64,000 nucleotides of DNA from Blasia pusilla (taxonomy: Eukaryota > Marchantiophyta > Marchantiopsida > Blasiales). The stretch spans positions 51,646,001-51,710,000 of the forward strand of contig CM114271.1 of the NCBI GenBank assembly GCA_050084515.1, written 5' to 3'. Positions within the stretch are counted from its first letter, which is position 1; every line of letters starts with the position of its first letter. The notes beneath the pieces are model-generated. The model made no database searches, had not been told where the DNA came from, and saw only the letters and a list, made by a program, of their open reading frames with translations. Below are positions 58,781 through 64,000 of the stretch, one piece after another. The translations under genes were made by a program, and so were the position numbers.

Positions 58781-58850
58781 ATATCCTTGCCGGGAGTTGA
58801 ACCAGGTTCGTCCCACCAGTTGGGAGCCAAGGATCCTCCCCCTCTACAAT
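58781..58850 (-). repeat. tRNA-like motif downstream of hAT copy 2
   Basis: The minus strand carries GGTTCAACTCC (58,793-58,803), a good B-box match, inside CCTGGTTCAACTCCCGGCAA as in a tRNA T-arm. TTGGCTCCCAACTGG lies upstream of it. The TCCTTG and CAAGGA ends could pair but are only 50 bases apart, too short for a tRNA. A related block lies at 405-485. Confidence 0.4.
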
Positions 58851-58924
58851 ACTTGGAGCCCCAAAGCTCCAAGTATTCTAAAAGGGCCCTACAAAACCAA
58901 CAAATCTAAATCAAAACATCCTAA

Positions 58925-61134
58925 TTTTTAGAAACTCCAGTGTTGTCTCCTTCTACCTCTACTTCTACCTCTGAAGACATATATTTTTTTGGACTAGCAA
59001 AGATATATCTAAAATGAGCAGAAATTTTCCTTAACACAAAAGACTCACCCAACAAGTCCTTGTAATCAGAGGAAGGGCCTTCTAAGGCAATCCTCAAAAC
59101 ATCATCTAAGTATTTTGTAGACAATCTATTGCGAGATTTGCTCTTGATCATATTTTGAATGGAGAAAGCTCTCTCGCAAATAGCAATACTCACACATTGA
59201 ACTCTAGCAATATTTGCTAAAATCAACAAGTTTGAAAACTTACATTACAAAGAGGGACTCCAACTTACCATAGCCCATAGGTCCCTAAAGTTGCAATCCT
59301 TCCACTCTGTGATAGCCATCAGTTTGAAAGACTGAAACTCTTGTTTCACAATAGGAGAGTTAATCAAAGCAGGTTGCAACTGAACTCTAAGAGATAATTG
59401 AGCTCCAAAGAAACCACAAAAATCATCTAAACTTTACAGCGTGAGCTATTCAATTCCACATGTCTAGAAGGCATGTGTAAGGGGTTTAGAATTTTCATTG
59501 CACCAATAAGATGGTTATCCCGAAATCGATCTTGCAAAGCTGAACATATACTTTCAGCAAACCTTTTCTGAAAGAATAATGCAGCCTCCAAATCCCTACC
59601 TATGCGATCTCGAGACATCTTTATACTATGGAACCTTTTATCCCTTATCTCAAACTGTAAACGTCGAAGATAGCCACCCGGAGGCCCAAAATCTGGTAAA
59701 ATGTGATAACCTGTGTCTTCACAGAAGGTCGATCCATTCAAGTCACGTGTTTCCATCACAAAATTCATAGTGATGGAAGCTATCTCAGAATTAACAATGC
59801 TTCCTATAGTGCTAACATCCACAAACATGTATTGGAAAATCTTGCTCGAATTTGCAAGCATGGAAAGGATATCAGCTAGAAAATAAAACTGATAGATCAT
59901 TTGGAATGATCTTAACCTATTAAATAAATGAGCAGCATTCCCATCATCCTCCGTAGGAGAAATGTCCCTAAAATAAATCAACACCGATTTTGGAGAATCA
60001 CACAATGTGGAAACGGCTTGCCATCGAGATAACCAACTTATTTTATGGTATCTCTTCATCACTCGTTTGGAATCATTGAACTTTTCATGCAAAGTGGACA
60101 GAAGTGTTCTCCTTTTGGAGGACCTCCTAAAGTAACAAACAACAACATTGAGAATGGAATCCACTTCACTAGAGATTGCCTTGCAATCAACAACTTTTGC
60201 AACACACAAAGCAGCAAGATTTGTCCTATGAGCAATACAATGAACAGATAGAATATAGGGGTTCACTTTTTGCTTCATTTGTGAAGCTACCCATGTCTGG
60301 ATACCTACCATTTTGAGGCACCATCAGAGCCAAAGGCAACCATTTTGGAGAATTCCAACCCTCCATCCTTGATGAGTTGCAGCAACATTTCAGTAATAAC
60401 GTTAGACTTTGACTCACATTGAAGTAATTGGAGAAAACAAACACTCTGCATGTCCCTCTTCAATGAAAGTGGCAAACACAACTAAATCACCAGTAATAGA
60501 TTTGTCTGTGGACTCATCAATCATAATACCAAAAAAGGGAGAAGCCTGAACTCTTGAAAGAGTTCTTCTTAACAAAACCTGGCTGATGAAATAAGATATT
60601 TCACTGCAACTCCTTTCATCATGATAAAGATCTCTTGTAATAGGTGCGTTTACAGAAAGCAATAACTTACAAAAATTGGGAAATTTCAGAAATGGCATAG
60701 CCTCCTTCGCAAGGAAGTATGCACACTTGAACAATGTTAGGAGGGCTACTTCACAGGTCTGGTTTGTGGTCGCAATGGCCTTGGCCATCCACTTCTTACC
60801 TCCATTAGCAGCCCATGAGAGCTTGATATGCTCATTGGACTTGGCATGAATCAGTGAACGTAGAGACTTTGCAATTAATTTCCCCATCTTTAGCAAAAGC
60901 ACTCTTCCCCTTCCCCTTCCTACAAACTTTACAAAAAATCCTACCAAGACTTGAATCATAATCGATCCAATCATACATTGAGTGCCACACATCCTTCCAC
61001 GCAGTGCAAACTTTTTCAAGTAAGGCTCCACTACTACCTGACGTAGGTTGTTCATCTTTATCAACAGATGAGCCAGATAATGCAATAATATCTGGCATAT
61101 CGTTTCGAGGTCCCTTATCTAAGAATGCACTCAT
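58925..61134 (-). pseudogene. hAT transposase copy 2 (ZMYM1-like), nearly complete but frameshifted
   Basis: N-terminus at about 61,134 (60,832-61,134): VWHSMYDWIDYD and the finger-like CKVCRKGKGKSAFA. It continues after a frameshift at 60,414-60,880: NEHIKLSWAANGGKKWM, LTLFKCAYFLAKEA, SEISYFISQVL and the first catalytic block FFGIMIDESTD. The GSDGAS block and YILSVHCIAHRTNLAAL follow across another shift near 60,310-60,420. 59,427-60,311 is one long frame through WLSRWQAVSTLCDS and LIGAMKILNPLHMPS. The dimerisation domain (58,921-59,229) has ICERAFSIQNMIKSKSRNRL and DVLRIALEGPSSDY. hAT transposases cut and paste with a DDE site and make 8-bp target duplications. At least three frame breaks make this copy inactive. 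It is the better relative of the copy at 0.6-8.1 kb and lies in the same orientation. Confidence 0.85.
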
Positions 61135-61600
61135 CGTCTATTGTCTCTTGGCCATAATAACCAGTGAACTAGACTCGCATGTGAATCAATCTCTTTCTAA
61201 ATGAGCCCTAAATCAGAAAACGTTTTAAACGGAGACCTGCCTACAAAAGCAAATTCACAACAAAGGCTTGTGTAAAGCTAGTACTGAGAGGTAGCTATGG
61301 AAGAAATGCAACATGCCCAGATCTCCGAAAGCTTCAAACTCATTCCCCAAGAGGATTTCCAAATAGTGGAAGGAGGACTTCCAAAAAGTGGGCACTAGGC
61401 ATCGCCTGAGCGGTTCTCAGGAGTTAGAAACTCAGCCGAATCTACGTAGTAACAAAAACTAAGAACAAAAATTGAGAACGTTTGAGCGGAGTCACAAAGC
61501 TACAGAGACACGGCAGAGATGTGGGCACTTTAGAACTTCCTTAGAGCCGAAATGTCATGAAGCCGCGCAGCTAAGAGAGAAGGCACCGCTGCGGAGTCCA
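61135..61600. other. 5' flank of hAT copy 2
   Basis: Noncoding sequence directly upstream of the transposase; subterminal or promoter sequence of the element is likely. Terminal inverted repeats were not located. Confidence 0.35.
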
Positions 61601-62460
61601 GGAGAACAACCTACGGAGTCATGGAGCCCAACATGGAGAACAGCCTAGTCCCGAGCTCAATGAAGCTATGACTTCGTAATGAAGAGAAGTTGCGGCTAGT
61701 TGTGGAGCTCGCGGAAGCCAGAACTTTGTAACTACGAACACGAGCTAAAGATTCGGGGAGCCAATGTGCAGAGTACGTTGGGGAGCCAACATAAAAGAGC
61801 AACGAACCGAAGACAAGCTACGGAGCGGAGAGAAAACAAGCTGGGAAGCGCACAAATCTATTGCACACATACAAACTCGCAGAGTCCGGGAGAAGACAAC
61901 CTTCTTCAATGTAGGCTTGTTGTGGACTACTTCGAAGTCAGCAATGAGAAAACGATGATCAACTGTGGAGAGGAAGGAGTCTAGACTCCAGAGCGTAGCA
62001 AAAATCTATGCATTGTCAAGCAGCAACGGAGTCGGAACTGGGAGAATCGGAGCTGCGGAGAGACGGGTACTTGGAGTTGGGGGAGCAGCGGACTAAGCGG
62101 AGTTAGGGAGTGAGGAATTGTGACTCGAGCGAGTATGTGTGTTGGGCAAGTGTGCAGCGTCTCCGAGCAGCAATGGTGTCGGAACTGTCGGGTCCTTCGG
62201 GGAGAATCAAAGTTGCGGGCCGTGCGGGGAGTCGGAGCCTTGGAGAGAGGAGCAGCGGACTGAGCGGAGTTGGGGAGAGAGCAACGGATCGAGCAGAGTT
62301 GCGGACAGAATCAGAGCTACGGAGAGTGCGGGGAGTCGGAGTCGGGGAGAGAGCAGCGGAGTCGTAGAGAGGAGAGTGAGGAATGAGCTCGGGAGGGCTC
62401 GGTCTGAGGGTACTACCCCATGGCCCCACACGCTTGTCACCCAGCCGTGTCGCCTCTACC
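61600..62460. repeat. G-rich repeat-like stretch (GGAG/CGGAG words)
   Basis: Words such as GCGGAGT, GGGGAGTCGGAG, GGAGAGAG and GCAGCGGACTGAGCGGAGTT recur imperfectly at irregular spacing, densest at 62,040-62,400. Ser/Pro/Arg-rich frames on both strands arise from it. It may be the subterminal repeat region of the hAT element to its left or an independent satellite-like array. Confidence 0.5.
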
Positions 62461-64000
62461 TGCCCGTCTCGGGCTGCACCTCCTAAATCTTCACTTGAAG
62501 CCGTTGGATTTGAGTCAAACGGCTGCAACCTTAGGAGAAAGAGCGACGGGCTAGGGTTTGAAATCCTTCCCCCAAATTTGACGATGACAATCTGCTATGC
62601 CTTTGGAATTCTCATCCAACCATCAGCTGTCTCCTCCAATTCCCCCCCTTGACACGTAAGCCTAAAATTTTCCGGCCATCAAAATTCAAATTGGCTGTAT
62701 TGTGGGATGCTCATTGCACGAAGCCATCGGTTTCTGCTGATTTCAGACAAACGGCGGCTATATTTCGACGACTCCCTGCCGAAATGGGGATACGTTCTGT
62801 CATTCCTCTAGTGGCACCGTCACTTTCCACAATGGCCCTGTCACTCGCCGGAAACCTTGCCGGAACTTTGCTGACCCAAACGGAAAATTGCAAAAACTGC
62901 CGCTAGCACTACTCGCGACCCCGAATTTGTGAAAACATTGGCGTGCCGACATGCCACGTGCAGCTCATTACGGATGTCGCCCCTTGACCTTTGAACTCTT
63001 ACTATGGTAATTAGTTTCAAGGGATAGATTTTCTCGTGGGTTTTCATAACGGATTCTCCCTCTTCCTACATATTTTCACGTTTTCCCGAGAGGCGTTTTC
63101 ATTTCGATAGATGATACTTGTTTTTAATTTATTTTAGTTATAAAAATATAATATAGATTATCCTATAATTTGATATTATTATTATATCATCAATTAAAAT
63201 TATTTAATTATTTAATTAATGAATGGTATTTTGGTGGAAGGGGGAAGAGTAGATATTGTTTAAATTTTTATGGAGTGGTGAATGAGAGTGGTGTATTATT
63301 TAAATTTTAATCGAGGAGCGACTTTTCAGAAAAGTGAAAATTTAATACTCTTTAAAGAAATAAGAAAATGAAAATTATATTTAAAATTTGAAATAAATTT
63401 CTAAATTATGAAAAATCATTTTTTGCGCAAATACGAACATACTAACTAGTCTCTATAATTAACGTCCACACTTGTATACAAGAGGGGGATTCTAGCCATC
63501 CCTATACTTCTCTCTTGCGGGAGAGAAATGAGTACTCCTCGTAAGGCCTCACAAAACTTGACTGTGGAGTAGAGCACCCATTTATGTATATAGGAGTTTC
63601 CACTATAGGGGTAGATACAACAAGCCACCATTGCTTAGTTATAGTCCCCTTGTCATATGTTTTGGGGATTAAAGAATGACCTTATGGCTAATGACAGATC
63701 TCAACTCTTTAATTCATCGGATGTATCTTGTGACATTAATTTCCACCCTTGGTTTTGAGTTCTTACGGATGAGTTTTGAACAACCCCAATATGTCAGTTC
63801 AAAGTGTGTTATAGCACTTTTCTTAAGACTATATATGAAAATTCACTGTGAAATTAAACTAGGTAGCTAGGGAGGTATCTCATTGGGTTACGAAACTTAT
63901 ATTGATCTCGAAGAAGGAAACTTCCTCTTAATTTGATAACTTTTTTCTAACAAGTTGTAAGAAATATATATGATTAAAGTAAGACCATATGCATGGCCCT
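62461..64000. other. Unassigned right edge
   Basis: No coding domain. 63,100-63,430 is very AT-rich. Frames at 62,649-62,906 and elsewhere have no recognised motif. Confidence 0.4.

Noticed and set aside
58781-58835. A functional tRNA-Glu gene
   Set aside because: The T-arm and acceptor ends look right, but only 50 bases separate the pairing ends and there is no anticodon arm.
62103-62528. 141-residue Pro/Ser-rich frame
   Set aside because: It is produced by the G-rich word array; the opposite strand is just as open.

Overview
The window looks like nuclear DNA of a land plant. It holds two spliced protein genes of families found in plants, spread over several kb with GT-AG introns, inside dense and mostly degenerate transposon sequence (Ty3/gypsy, Ty1/copia, hAT, Helitron, LINE). 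Nothing bacterial is visible. I cannot name the species; the sequence only supports an embryophyte.

Two genes are well supported, both on the minus strand. (1) 23,117-28,415: a complete seven-exon LIKE COV / CONTINUOUS VASCULAR RING family membrane-protein gene (DUF502), 271 residues by my exon joins, all phases consistent. (2) 52,593-55,423: a five-exon PGAP3/PER1 (Per1-like, CREST superfamily) gene of about 361 residues. It has a signal peptide, a Cys-rich lumenal domain, seven predicted membrane segments and a C-terminal dilysine signal, but most of the residues thought to form the metal-dependent lipase site are replaced. It is the most interesting protein in the window.

Region by region: 0.6-8.1 kb is a hAT transposase pseudogene (minus strand) split by a Ty3/gypsy element at 1,799-7,154, which has itself lost its reverse-transcriptase core and most of its 3' LTR. 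8.2-11.7 kb carries a CT microsatellite, an LTR-like repeat, a minisatellite, a LINE endonuclease remnant and a palindrome-rich GC-rich stretch. 12.0-14.8 kb is a copia pol remnant with two insertions. 15.4-16.4 kb is the C-terminal part of a Helitron helicase. 16.5-20.5 kb has no recognised gene but holds a strong hairpin and a tandem duplication. 22.9-29.5 kb is the LIKE COV locus with a GC-rich upstream region. 29.7-34.7 kb is pyrimidine-rich and unassigned sequence. 34.7-38.3 kb is an LTR-like repeat, a Helitron Rep/helicase remnant, a perfect hairpin and a copia 3' end. 38.4-52.5 kb is largely AT-rich with a second gypsy RT scrap and a solo LTR of the 1.8-7.2 kb family. 52.6-55.4 kb is the PGAP3 locus. 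58.9-61.1 kb is a second, better preserved hAT transposase related to the first, followed by a G-rich repeat-like leader.

The transposons do not form a working system: every element examined is broken. The two cellular genes have no evident functional link beyond both encoding endomembrane proteins. I found no convincing new gene system. The best leads are the active-site-depleted PGAP3, the datable nested insertions, and several strong hairpins at element junctions.
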